DNA of 64,000 nt from Berberis thunbergii. Taxonomy: Eukaryota > Streptophyta > Magnoliopsida > Ranunculales > Berberidaceae. Made by a program: the position numbers and the translations under genes. This document shows, in pieces, positions 25,281 to 36,660 of this stretch. The first letter of the stretch is position 1. Each line of letters starts with the position of its first letter. The stretch spans positions 372,001-436,000 of the forward strand of contig QNQO01000455.1 in NCBI GenBank assembly GCA_003290165.1, in the 5' to 3' direction. The notes under the pieces are model-generated. The model had not been told where the DNA came from and did not search any database. It worked only from the letters and a program-made list of their open reading frames with translations.

Positions 25281-27083
25281 GCCACATATGTTACCGTTAA
25301 TGTGTATAACCTTTTGAGCTCAAAACTTGCTATCACAAGTAAAGGTATTTTGAAACAATCTCGTCCATTGACTATATTGATATAGGATTAAAGCGATTTG
25401 CGTCACAAGTAGCGTAACGAAATCCATCAATAGTCACATATACCAATATAATCAAATGACATAGATCATACATGGATGTAGAGCATGGAAATTACATGTG
25501 ATGTGATCCAAACATGTCTATTTCCAACCGGTCCAACTTTAATCTTTAATGAGATCAAACATATAATAAACAGACAATTGACTGAAGACTTTATTTCTGC
25601 AGAAAATACTAAATTACACTAATGTGTCCAAAAATTCATCATAGAACAACAAAACTCCCACTAAACCATGATATCCTCATGTGACATAACACCCATATGA
25701 GCGGTGTGCTCATGAAAGACCTTGGGTGGTAATCCCTTAGTAAGCGGATCCGCAATCATTGAGTGTGTCCCAATATGCTCTATGAAAATCTGTTTATTCT
25801 CTACTCTCTCCTTCACAACCAGGAACTTTATGTCAATATGATTTGACCTAGACGAGCTCCTGTTGTTGTTGGCATATACAACTGCTGACTTATTGTCACA
25901 ATATAACTTTAGTGGTCTTTCTATGTCATTCAAAATGCGCAGCCCAGTGACAAAATAACGCAGTCATAATCCGCGGTTGGAGGCCTCAAAACACGCCACA
26001 TATTCTGCTTCCATGGTGGAAGAAGCTATGAGTGTCTGTTTAGCACTTCTCCAAGAAATAGCTCCTCCAGCTAACAGATAAATGTAGCCTGATGTAGATT
26101 TTCTACTATCTTGGCATCCAGCAAAATCAGAATCAGCATACCCTATGATCTCCAACTGATCTGATCTCTTGTATGTGAGCATGTAATCCTTAGTTCTCTG
26201 TAAATATCTCATAACCCGTTTAGCTGCTTTCCAGTGACTCATCCCAGGGTTATCCAAATATCTGCCAAGCATTCCAACAATGAATGCTATGTCTGGACGT
26301 GTACATACTTGAGCATACATAAGACTCCCAACAGCGGATGCATAGGGGATCTTTTGCATCTCTACAAGTTCAAGTTTAGTCTTAGGACACTGTTTAAGAC
26401 TGAATTTATCTCCTTTAGATATAGGGGTATCTCCTGGTTTACAATCTTGCATGCCAAACTTTTTAAGCACTTTTTCTATATAGCCCTTTTGTGATAATCC
26501 AAGAATACCCCGAAAATCGATCCCGGTATATCTGAATCCCTAAGACAAAAGAAGCTTCACCAAGATCTTTCATTTCAAATTTCTTTGATAGAAATCTCTT
26601 AGTTTCGTGCAACATGTCTATATTATTAGTGGCAAGCAATATGTCATCAACATACAAAATCAAGAAGATATGCTTACTCCCACTGAACTTATGATACACA
26701 CAGTTATCAACAACATTTGTCTTAAAACCAAACGAGACAATTACTTGATGAAATTTGTAGTACCATTGACGGGAAGCTTGCTTGAGCCCATAGATGGATT
26801 TCTTTAGTCTGCAAACCATATTCTTTGGGTCTCCAGACACAAAGTTATCTGGTTGCACCATATAAATTGTTTCATCAATGTCGCCATTGAGAAATGTTGT
26901 TTTAACATCCATCTGATGCAACTCAAAGTCAAAATGTGCAACAAGAGCCATGATTGTCCTAAATGAGTCTTTCTTTGACACCGGAGAGAAAGTCTCTTTA
27001 TAGTCGATGCCTTCCTTTTGAGTAAAGCCTTTAGCTACAAGACGAGCTTTATACCTTTCCACATTACCTTTTGAGTCCTTCTT

Positions 27084-27171
27084 GGTTTTCTACCTGTCCA
27101 AAGTTCATAAGGTGTTTTGGCAGCTACTTTAGTTGGTACTCTATTAAGGATGTAAGCTGCAGTCTTTAGTG
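27084..27171 (-). repeat. Misplaced direct copy of an 88-bp integrase segment
   Basis: 27084-27171 duplicates 28360-28447 in the same orientation with two mismatches. It abuts the inverted arm on one side. On the other side it joins RT sequence at the shared string AAAACC. It encodes part of integrase ([10 protein letters not shown]...TGRK). Confidence 0.88.
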
Positions 27172-27180
27172 TTCTACCTG

Positions 27181-28218
27181 TCCCACTATTAAGTCCATTT
27201 TTTTGAAACGGGGACAACAACATTTTTTGAGGATGTCGAGTTTGGGGGGAGAAATCAGGTACGAGACATTGTCTTTGAGGAGGAATCAATTTTGACTCCT
27301 ACTACTGTTGTTGACAATGCACATGTTCCACTACCTGTCATTGATCAAGAAGCAGATTTGGAACCTCAACAGGACAATGTTGAACTACTCCCTGCTCCAA
27401 TTGAATTAAATATTCCAGAAGAGCAAACTCAACAACCTCAAGATCAAATGCCATTAAGGAGATCCACGAGAGAAAAGAGAATAGCTATTCCGGATGATTA
27501 TATGGTATTTCTCGAAGAATATGAGGAAAATGATGGATTGGTGGAAAATGATCCAATCAACTTCCATCAAGCCATGCAGGATTCTAACTCTCAAAAGTGG
27601 ATAAATGCTATGAATGAGGAGTACAAGTCTATGCAAGACAATCAAGTTTGGGATCTTGTCCCATTACCTGAAAATACAAAGCCTATTGGTTTTGAATATC
27701 CATTTACAACCAATAGGCTTTGTATTTTCAGGTAATGGGACAAGATCCCAAACTTGATTGTCTTGCATAGACTTATACTCCTCATTCATAGCATCTATCC
27801 ACTTTTGAGAGTTAGAATCCTGCATGGCTTGATGGAAGTTGATTGAATCATTTTCCACCAATCCATCATTTTCCTCATGTTCTTCGAGAAATACCATATA
27901 ATCATCCGGAATAGCTCTTCTCTTTTCTTTCGTGGATCTCCTTAATGGCATTTGATCTTGAGGTTGTTGAGTTTGTTTTTCTGGAATATTTAATTCAATT
28001 GGAGCAGGGAGTAGTTCAACATTGTCATGTTGAGGTTCCAGATCTGCTTCTTGATCAATGACAGGTAGTGGAACATGTACATTGTCAACAACAGTAGTAG
28101 GAGTCGAAATTGATTCCTCCTCAAAGACAATGTCTCGTACCTGATTTCTCCCCCCAAACTCGACATCCTCAAAAAATGTTGTTGTCCCCGTTTCAAAAAA
28201 ATGGACTTAATAGTGGGA
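27181..28218. repeat. Internal inverted duplication (two 511-bp arms, 16-bp spacer) in the copia pol region
   Basis: Arm 27181-27691 is the reverse complement of 27708-28218, exactly symmetrical about 27699.5. I count about 12 substitutions (2.3%). Because of it the same integrase-RT linker is readable on both strands (for example 27292-27735 on plus). Both arms carry the same 7-base homopolymer frameshift. Confidence 0.92.
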
Positions 28219-30323
28219 TTATAGAACTTGTAGCCCCTAGATCGCTCAGAGTAGCCAATGAAGTAGCTGCTCACTGTTTTGGAGTCCAATTTCTTTTCAT
28301 TCGGCCGATAAGGCCTTGCTTCAGCTGGACATCCCCAAATGTGAAAATGCTTTAGACTAGGTTTTCTACCTGTCCAAAATTCATAAGGTGTTTTGGCAGC
28401 TACTTTAGTTGGTGCTCTATTAAGGATGTAAGCTGCAGTCTTTAGTGCTTCTCCCCAGAGTGATTCAGGTAATGTAGAATGACTGATCATACTCCTTACC
28501 ATGTCCTTAAGAGTTCGGTTTCGTCTTTCAGCTACACCATTCATGCTAGGTGATCCCGGCATGGTGTACTGTGGGACGATTCCACATTCCTCTAGGAATT
28601 AAGCAAATGGTCCTGGACGTTGTTCACCGGAACCGTCATATCTGCCATAATACTCACCACCACGGTCAGACCTGACACTTTTAATTCGTTTGTTGAGTTG
28701 GTTCTCAACCTCAGCTTTGAAAGCTTTGAACATATCCAGTGACTCAGATTTCTCATGAATGAGATATAGGTACCCATAGCGTGAGTAATCGTCTATGAAT
28801 GATATAAAATATTGTTGACCATTCCAAGAAGCCGAAGGGAATGGTCCACAAATATCTGTGTGGATCAATTCTAAGACGTCTGAAGTTCTGTTTGCACCTA
28901 ATCTCTTTTGTTTGGTCTGTTTTCTCTTGATGCACTCAATACAGACATCAAAGTCTGAAAAATCAAGAGAATCTATTATGCCATCTGACACAAGTCTCTC
29001 CATTCTCGTTTTCGAGATATGTCCTAAACGTTTGTGCCATAGTTTTGATGAATTTCCTTCATTTAGCTTACGCTTAGTACCACGTGATTCCACATGCAAG
29101 GTTACATTATATGAGGCAATAGTATCAAGAAGATATAGGTTATCAAATGTGCTTAATGAACCAGTACCAATAATATTGGAATTTAATGAAAGACTAAATT
29201 GATTATTTCCAAATGAACAACAATATCCAAATTTGTCCAACAAGGAAATAGAAACCAAATTCCGTCTAAATGACGATACTACAAAAGTGTCTTTCAGTTC
29301 CAAATAACAACCAGTCCCTAAGAGTAACCTAAAGTTTCCTATTGCTTCCACTTCTACCGATTTTCCATCGCCCACGAAAATGCATCTTTCAGCATCACTT
29401 GGCTTTCGGTAACTCAGACAACTCTGCATAGAAACACTTATGTGAGTAGTAGCACCGGAATCTAACCACCAAGTGTTTCTAGGTACTGAAGTTAAGTTAA
29501 CCTCAGAACAGACCAAAGCAAGAAACATACCCTTTTTAGCACGCCAAGCGTGATACTTGGTACATTCCTTCTTTACATGTCCAGGTTTCTTATAAAAGAA
29601 ACAACCCTCATTGCCTTTCTGTTTCTTTTGTGATGGACCCTTAGCAGCTTCATTATCCTTCTTTCGTTTTGTGCCCTTATCTTTAGAGGTGCTTGCAAAA
29701 TGAGCAATTTCCATTCTGTCTTGCTTCAACCTGTCTTCCTCTTGCACACAGTAGGAAATGAGCTCATTAAGAGTCCATTTCTCCTTTTGACAGTTGTAAC
29801 TGACCTTAAACTGACTGTACTGTGGAGGAAGTGATATTAAAACTAGATGCACGAGTAAATCCTCAGATAACTCAAGCTTCAGTGTTTTAAGTTTTGAAGC
29901 AAGATGAGACATCTCCATGATGTACTCTCTAATGTTCCCTTTGCCTTTGTACTTTAATGAAATCAAGCTAGCTAAAAGCGTGCTTGTTTCAGCCTTATCG
30001 TTTTTAGCAAAACGCTTTTCAAGTTCAGTAAGGAACTCACTGGCATTGGTCACCCCTGCGGATATTGCACCCCTAAAGACTTCTGGAATACCTCGCTTGA
30101 TGAGCATGAGACTCATGCGATTGGAGCGTTCCCACTTCTCGAAGTATTTCCTGGCATCAGGAGTACTTGCATCTGTAAGAGGAGCGGGTTGCTCAATCCT
30201 TAAGGCAAGATCCAGATCCATACATCCAAGAACGATTAACACGTTCTCTTTCCAGTCCTTGAAGTTTGTCCCATTAAGCATGGGAATATTATTTACACCA
30301 GCAGATATACTAGTAGCAGACAT

Positions 30324-31674
30324 ATTAGCTGTACAGAGAATAAATTACATAAATAACATATTCACATCATTATTCAATTGCATAAACTTTTAAATTCATA
30401 CAATAGGTAAATAAAACCCATATTAAGATACCTAACACAGCATTGTTATTTAGTCTTTAGACAGAAATATCAATCTGTAAGTGGTACTCTTCGTACAAAA
30501 TGAAACAGGCCTAATATTATGCATTTCTTTGGACTGACATAATAAAAGCATGGTAAAGTAAACTTTATCACATATTTAAGACTAGGGACTATCCGGTCAA
30601 AACAATCTTCCTTTGGGCCGATTGTTTCACATGGAAGTAGCATGCTCACTTATTTAAAATCAACCAATATTTTCTAATAGTGGTTGCTTTGGCAACATAT
30701 TAGTTAAATGGTGTAAATTTTAAATAAGGAACACAATAGTGATACATGAAACCAAAATTATATTCTATGTATATATAAAATATAGCCATTAATACAATTA
30801 AAACATGGGTCTAAATAAAATATAGCCACATTACATAGGTCCCAACACTTTAAAACAATATTACCAACAGCAACAGGCCCAATAGTCAAAGTAAAATGTA
30901 CTAACAGGCCCAATTATTAATAACGGCAACAGGCCCAATAGGTGAACAATCACCAAGCCCGTGAACAGTCAACTGAATAGTCACCAGGCCCATGAACAGT
31001 CACCAGGCCCGTGAACAGTCACTATACAAGCCCAACATTCGCCAGGCCCAACAATGAATAGTCACAGTCAATGTGAACAGTAATTTTTTTTTCGCATAAT
31101 CGCAACAGTGAAATCACGTATCATTGTTGCTCACGAAGCACTGTTCATAATCACGTATCACTGTTCATCGCAACAGTAAAATCGGTGTTCATCGCAACAG
31201 TGAAATCACGTATCACTGTTCACTGCATAATCAATTTTTTTTTTTTTTATACATCTGTTTCACCTTGATCCAAATTGTAATCTATTTCAATAGGAAATAC
31301 AATTACAATGTAATCACTGAATACAATTACACTCACAATGAAACAGTGAAGACAATTGCCATGAATACATATCTATATAGATTCAAGTCTATAATCATGA
31401 ATACATAATCTTTGTAGGTCCAGATCATGCTATATCAATTGCTGTATTAATTAATAAACATTGTATTAATACATAATCCATAATCACTGCATTCATGCTA
31501 TTCATATGAATCTATAATCATGTCCAAATACATAAACTATATGAATCTATAATCATAAATAACATATAGTATTCAATTGCCTTGATATTATATGAATGTA
31601 TATATATCACTGTATGAAACAAATAATCACAGTATGTTTTTCCTTTATAATTTCACATGGAATCAACAGGAGTT
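30324..31674 (-). other. Copia 5' untranslated leader with internal repeats
   Basis: Non-coding leader between primer-binding site and Gag. Between about 30850 and 31230 it holds many short repeats of two kinds: ACAGGCCCAAT/CACCAGGCCC(G/A)TGAACAGTC and CGCAACAGTGAAATCACGTATC. No frame of note. Confidence 0.7.
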
Positions 31675-31686
31675 GCTCTGATACCA
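31675..31686 (-). promoter_or_regulatory. Copia primer-binding site (initiator-Met tRNA)
   Basis: Minus-strand TGGTATCAGAGC, a 12-base match to the usual plant tRNA-iMet primer site, two bases from the 5' LTR end. Confidence 0.92.
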
Positions 31687-31688
31687 AT

Positions 31689-32144
31689 TGTTGTATTTAA
31701 ACTAAAAACTTAAGACTCTAGTTGATTCAATGAAAACAAGAAGAATAGAAACATACCCGATCGATCCATAGCGATTTTCTCGTTGATTGTGATGAGTTTG
31801 GATTGTTTGGATCTTCCGATTGATTCAAGCGTTTTCCCTTAGTTCTCTGTTGAGAGGATGCAGAAGACAATGCCAAAAAATTTCTCTAATACGCATACGC
31901 TCAATCGGGGACCCATCCTAATTTATAATGCCCATAAGTCACAACCTTTCAATTTACGGGCTGTGAATTTCCAATTCTGCCCCTCATTGAATTAGAAATT
32001 ACATCCTTATTTACACCATGTTATTTATTAATACCTTATAGTCCAATACCCTTATTAGATCACATATTTAAATGGACTACACTTTAAGATAGCAATACAC
32101 GTTATATTACATATGTGTGCCCACATTATTGGATTTGTCCAACA
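31689..32144 (-). repeat. Copia 5' LTR (456 bp)
   Basis: Partner of 24813-25267; one base longer because of a single-base indel near 32037. Confidence 0.95.
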
Positions 32145-32443
32145 AAACACCATTATAAAAACACTACAAACTTAAGTTTGGCAAATATGAAGTTAAAAGC
32201 CTATGAAGCTAGGCAAAGTTAAGTTCGCATTTAATTATGTCATCATCCGAGAGTCATTGGCTGTTTTGACGTCCAACGGTCACGATATAAGCAAGTAGTT
32301 GTGCTCAAACATGACAACTCTCAAGCTAACCACCTTTTTTTCACCAAACAAATAGTGTCTGGGAATTGCATGAGTTTCATCTGCTACCAAACTCGATCCT
32401 TAGCTCTTTCTTTCTTTGCTGATCCTTCTTTGCTCCCTCTTTT
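32145..32443. other. Spacer between the copia element and the CACTA terminus
   Basis: No gene or repeat recognised. It ends with TTT directly before the CACTA terminus. Confidence 0.5.
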
Positions 32444-32460
32444 CACTATAAAAAACAATG

Positions 32461-33075
32461 AAATTTAGCAACAGCGGTTTACCGTTGTTAAATATCAAAA
32501 AAACGTAGCTAAAATGAATTAGTAACAGCTCACGACCATCGCAATACCATTGCTATTTGAATCGTCGCTAAAATATAACAGCAACGGTATACTATTCCGT
32601 AGCTAATTGGCAACGGCTAAAAACCGTTGCTAAGTTCCAAAAATTTTGTTGCTAAACAAATTTGAATTCAAAGGTTTTATTTGAGACAACAGCAAAGGCG
32701 ACGACTTTTAAAATGTTTGAGACAGCTAACGTTGTTGCAAATTGACAAAACAAAGACGCATTTGTCGTGGCTATTTAATGAACTTCAAACCATTGCTAAG
32801 GCTGTATCAATTGACAAAATAGTGACGGATTCAAACTATTGCTAAGGCTGTATCAAATTGACAAAATAGCGACGACATTTGTCGTGGCTATTTGGCGACG
32901 GCTTCAAACCTAAGTTGCAACTTCTGAGACGGCTGCAGCTGTTTCAAATTGACAAAATAGAGACGGCATTTGCCGTGGCTATTTTGCAACAGTTTCTGGC
33001 CGTCGCTAAATTTTCCAAAATAGATACGGCATTTGCCGTTGCTAACAGTAATTTGCTGTAGCTAAAAAAATTACT
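32461..33075. repeat. Left CACTA subterminal repeat array
   Basis: Many degenerate copies of motifs such as GACGGC, GCAACGG, CCGTTGCTAA and CCGTAGCTAA on both strands. Such motifs are where En/Spm-type proteins bind in known elements. Confidence 0.7.
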
Positions 33076-33320
33076 AATGAAAATTCATTTTTTTTATAAT
33101 GAAATTAGTTCTCACTAAATGAAATTGAACTTTTTGTGTATTTTTCTCCTAGCAAATTTCGATTGCAAACAACATAATGGTGAATGGAAAGAATATATAC
33201 AAAAATCTGCAATTTCTTTCAAATCATCCGTGAATATCATTTCTAACAACAAAGCTCATTTAAAGAGAAACGAATATATACAAGCCCTTTCAATGAAAAT
33301 GATATTTACATTGTTATCCA

Positions 33321-33655
33321 TCAAAAAACAGGGCACCCTTTAGTCTGTATATCCCTGGAGCAGTAGGGCATTTAGCCAAAGGACAATGATCATCGACGTC
33401 CACACCCCACCACGTTACACCCGATATATTTTGCATTTGCAGTGTGAAGTAGACTAATACCCCATGAAAGCAAGTCCAGCATCCAGGCCAGCCGATAAAA
33501 TGTATGTATGTTTAGCCCACCAACCCTTGTACCTATTGTATATATAAATGTTGAAGAAGAATCCAACTGCAGCCCAAGTAGTGTTGTTAACTGACCTAGT
33601 AGGGGGCATGCTTGTTGTGGCTCCAAGTATTACGGGAATTCCATAAGAATTAGAG
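33321..33655 (-). pseudogene. Captured fragment: oligopeptide transporter (OPT) 3' exon
   Basis: The minus strand reads like the C-terminal part of plant OPT-family proton-coupled oligopeptide transporters. It has a TTWAAVGFFFN stretch, then GWWAKHTYILSAGLDAGLAFMG, then (after a 1-nt deletion near 33455) VTWWGVDVDDHCPLAKCPTA, and a final KG-C-P tail with another 1-nt loss before a stop at 33323-33321. The WWG...HCPLA(K/T)CPTA signature is very family-specific. Only this last exon is present, directly after the DUF632 fragment on the same strand. It is not functional. Confidence 0.82.
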
Positions 33656-33800
33656 AGGTGCCACTGCTGGACCTCAAGCTCAATTAGCTCTAATTCTTAT
33701 TGGCCACTGGTGGACCTCTTTTTCACAATTGATGTTCTGGGCTTTGACAAGGGCACAGAATGAGAAGTGCCACTGCTGGACCTCAAGCTCAAGCTGAAGA
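33656..33800 (-). repeat. Partial internal duplication at the DUF632/OPT junction
   Basis: The string GTGCCACTGCTGGACCTCAA (plus strand) occurs at about 33659 and again at about 33768. It encodes ELEVQQWH on the minus strand. The downstream copy abuts the OPT fragment, marking the junction where two captured genes were joined. Confidence 0.65.
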
Positions 33801-33926
33801 GTTGACTGCCGGTGGATCTCAGAGGTGGCGTCAATTGATGGGGTGGTGTTCAGGAAGTTGAGTTGTTCGATTATATGGGTCTGGACCTGGTGACATTCAT
33901 ACATGCTTCTCCACATGCTCATCAAC

Positions 33927-35244
33927 CTGCATTCAACAACATATTATCATATGATGCGCATCACAAAATTCTTCTTTGATAAATTTACTTTCCACAATTT
34001 ACTCCCATGCAAAATCTGAATTAACGCAAATTCTTTACAACCGGAAATATAATGGGTATTCAGGTGCATATCCTTCCACGCAAATAAGTATAAAGTGATA
34101 CCATTTCTATATATTCAGATATCAAACCATAAGACAGACATACTAAAAGGGGAAACAAATACATGAAAAACACGTGGACATCTCTATTGGTATCTGAAAT
34201 GGGTACGAAATGTCCAAGTCATGTTGAATCTGACAAAAAAATTCACTGATGCCTCTAAGCATGTATCAGAAAGATAAGACATTTTCATTGCTCACAGGTC
34301 TCTAATACAACAAATTCTTACAACACAGTATCCTTCATAAGTAATCCTTTCATTTGAACATCGAATAAATCAAACCTTCAACAGAGTGCCAAGTGTATAT
34401 CTGCATTGAAGTCAATTTTCTTTTGTTATCCTGGGATCAACCCACAGGGCATGGTTGGTTAGTTACTGATCCAATAGTATATACCATCTTATGTCATATT
34501 TCCTCTAACCATTTGAAAGAAAGATCGATTGTGTGAACAAAATTATTCATTTCATAGCATGTATGTAGGGGACCATGTTTGATTTATGTACTGGCTGTGC
34601 ATAGATCATTTGATAGCTTCATCTGTCTCAAATGTTTTGATGATAACATATGTACAAATAAGGTAACAAGTACTTCACATAATATCAATGAAGTATACTA
34701 TTTTGTCCGACTATATGCACCTACATTGTGTGGTCGATATCCTGTAGTACCGTTATGTAGAAGTCTACTCCTCAACAATCAACATTTGGTGCATACACAT
34801 GCCACTAGAGCCAATTGCAATGATGTTAGTCCACGCAAGTCAGTAAAATTATTACATCAATGGTCTGTTGGATATTTTTCATTCTCTTACATGGGTGAAC
34901 TTAGGAAGGGCGTCTACTTATTGTATCTACAATTCTTTTGGAGATGGTAAACAGAGCCTATATGCCAGTTCTAGGTATACTTCCAAACCACTTAAATCAG
35001 TTGTAATGTGTGTTTAATATTCCATGTTGAATTTCACTTTTGGGAACGCTTTTAACATTCATGCACACTCGTCATCCAGATTGCTCAACTACATGATAAA
35101 CTATAGCATATGAGATAACTATATCTGTAAAGCCACAAAATTACATCTCTTGATCCTAGTCATTGTGTATACATGCAAGGGATACAGCTTGTCAATATCA
35201 CGTTCTTATCTTTACTCTTTCTAGAAAAGTGAAGCTAGTATGGG
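33927..35244 (-). other. Intron sequence of the captured DUF632 fragment
   Basis: Lies between the exon starting LMSMWRSM and the hAT insertion. No domain in any frame. The plus-strand 123-codon frame at 34579-34950 has no motif I recognise. Confidence 0.5.
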
Positions 35245-35411
35245 TAGGGATGGCAACGGGGCGGATTTAAGCAAATTCATTCTCGCCCCGCTGAGGATTG
35301 CGGGGCTCAAAATCCGCCATGCATATCCGTTTATTAGTATTTTTCAAAACCGCCCCCGCCTCAGACGGATTTGCAGATATCCGTAAAATAGGTTAATAGG
35401 TGAGTTTTTAA

Positions 35412-36334
35412 TAGGGGTGGGCATCCCGATCCTGTTCCGTCCCGATTTTTCCGGATTTTAATGGGTTTGAATAATTTCATTCTGATCCTGTCCTATTTCG
35501 ATCTAGAATGGGATGGGATGGAATGAAGATTTTAAATCCCGCCGATCCCGTCCCGAGCTATTTTTTAATATTTATTATTAATATTTATTATTTATTTATT
35601 TATTTATTTTTATTCATATAAACTTACAGATGACTGACAGAAACTCATGGTGTTTGCTGTGGTAACAGAAATGTTACTTCAAGAAATAAATATTCATTAA
35701 ACAAGAGAAAGATAACAGACTGTTGCTTGGATTCTTAATAAAAGTGGCTCAAATTATTTAACTTCCAAATATTGATAATACCCAAGTGAAGATGAAAAAT
35801 GGCAATTAACTGAGTAATACATATTCAGAAGGGAACATTCAGGGGCGGAGCCAAGAATTTTAAATGCCCCAGGCTGTAAAAATAAATTTTTTAATTACAA
35901 TATATGTATTGATGGTAAACCATTATGAATATGTTAAAACATCACCAATATGTCTCTATTTCTTCCCTAACAAAATATGAAATGTCATTTTGTCAAGGAA
36001 CCATGAATTTTGTTTCCCACAGTAATGAAATTGTAAAATCAGTTGGGAGGTCATCACAGCGACACAATACTCTTAGTGGGTCCCATTTATCATGTCATTT
36101 TCTAAAAGTCAAGCTCACTCGACTTCATTGTTAGGGGATTTAGTAGCTACCTTTATATTTGTATGCCACATCTATATCTAATTATAAGAAAATTATTTTT
36201 CACGCTCTTATATGATGATAATGTTTGCGGCAGTCACAGGCAGCACGCTGATTCTGTCTCGTCCCGATCCCGTATGAACGAGATGGGATAGAGATGAGTA
36301 TATCTCGTTCCATCCCGTCCCGTGCCCACCCCTA
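35412..36334. mobile_element. hAT-like MITE, family 'TAGGGGTGGGCA', copy 3, nested in the larger hAT element
   Basis: Starts TAGGGGTGGGCATCCC and ends GTGCCCACCCCTA. It is flanked by a perfect 8-bp GTTTTTAA duplication (35404-35411 and 36335-36342). At 923 bp it is longer than the other copies because of extra internal sequence, including a CAGGGGCGGAGCCAAG string at 35833 that looks like one end of yet another hAT-type element. Confidence 0.87.
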
Positions 36335-36369
36335 GTTTTTAATCTCCGCTCCATACAATTTTTACATAA

Positions 36370-36660
36370 CAGCAACATTACAATCAATAGCATATTTTAC
36401 ACTGCAACACTGCAATATTTTACAGCAACACTGCAACAACGTATTTTAAGCAACAACAACACTGCAATCAATAGCATATTTGAACATAAGTTATTTTACA
36501 GCAACACTGCAACAACATATTTTAAGCAACAATAACATATTTTACAACATAACAGCAATAACAATTTGCAATTATCCACTGACATTCTGACAATAAAATT
36601 GCCAATAGAATTTTTACAGCATAACATCAATAGCAATCCACTGACATTCTGACAATAAAA
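36370..36660. repeat. Short interspersed AT/CA-rich repeats inside the hAT element
   Basis: Repeated strings such as TTTTACAGCAACACTGCAACAA, AATCAATAGCATATTT and TCCACTGACATTCTGACAATAAAATT (twice) alternate over about 290 bp. No coding potential. Confidence 0.65.

Larger units (their letters stand above)
25661..30323 (-). pseudogene. Copia gag-pol polyprotein, broken
   Basis: Starts at ATG 30323. The Gag region is followed by a zinc knuckle whose second Cys is Tyr (CFFYKKPGH, codon 29594-29592). Next come protease LDSGATTH, the integrase HHCC region and its core. In-frame TAA at 28601-28599 stops integrase. A frameshift lies in a 7-base homopolymer near 28195. After a rearranged block, RT resumes at about 27078 with YVDD intact. 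A frameshift near 26465-26500 separates RT from RNase H, and TGA at 25966-25964 interrupts RNase H. The last segment ends at TAG 25661. Several lesions are G-to-A or C-to-T type changes. This copy cannot make its own proteins, although its ends look mobilisable in trans. Confidence 0.92.
24813..32144 (-). mobile_element. Ty1/copia LTR retrotransposon, complete ends, minus strand, defective
   Basis: LTRs are 24813-25267 (3') and 31689-32144 (5'), both TGTTG...CAACA. They differ by about six transitions and one indel, or roughly 1.3%. The initiator-Met primer-binding site TGGTATCAGAGC is at 31686-31675 (minus). The polypurine tract CCAAGTGGGAGAT abuts the 3' LTR. Flanks AAATA (24808-24812) and AAACA (32145-32149) are a 5-bp target duplication with one change. 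Order is gag, protease, integrase, RT, RNase H, which is copia order. The body is disabled and internally rearranged. Low LTR divergence indicates a recent insertion. Confidence 0.95.

Noticed and set aside
27292..27735. Plus-strand 147-codon frame that looks like copia polyprotein
   Set aside because: It is the inverted arm of the internal duplication, not a separate plus-strand element.
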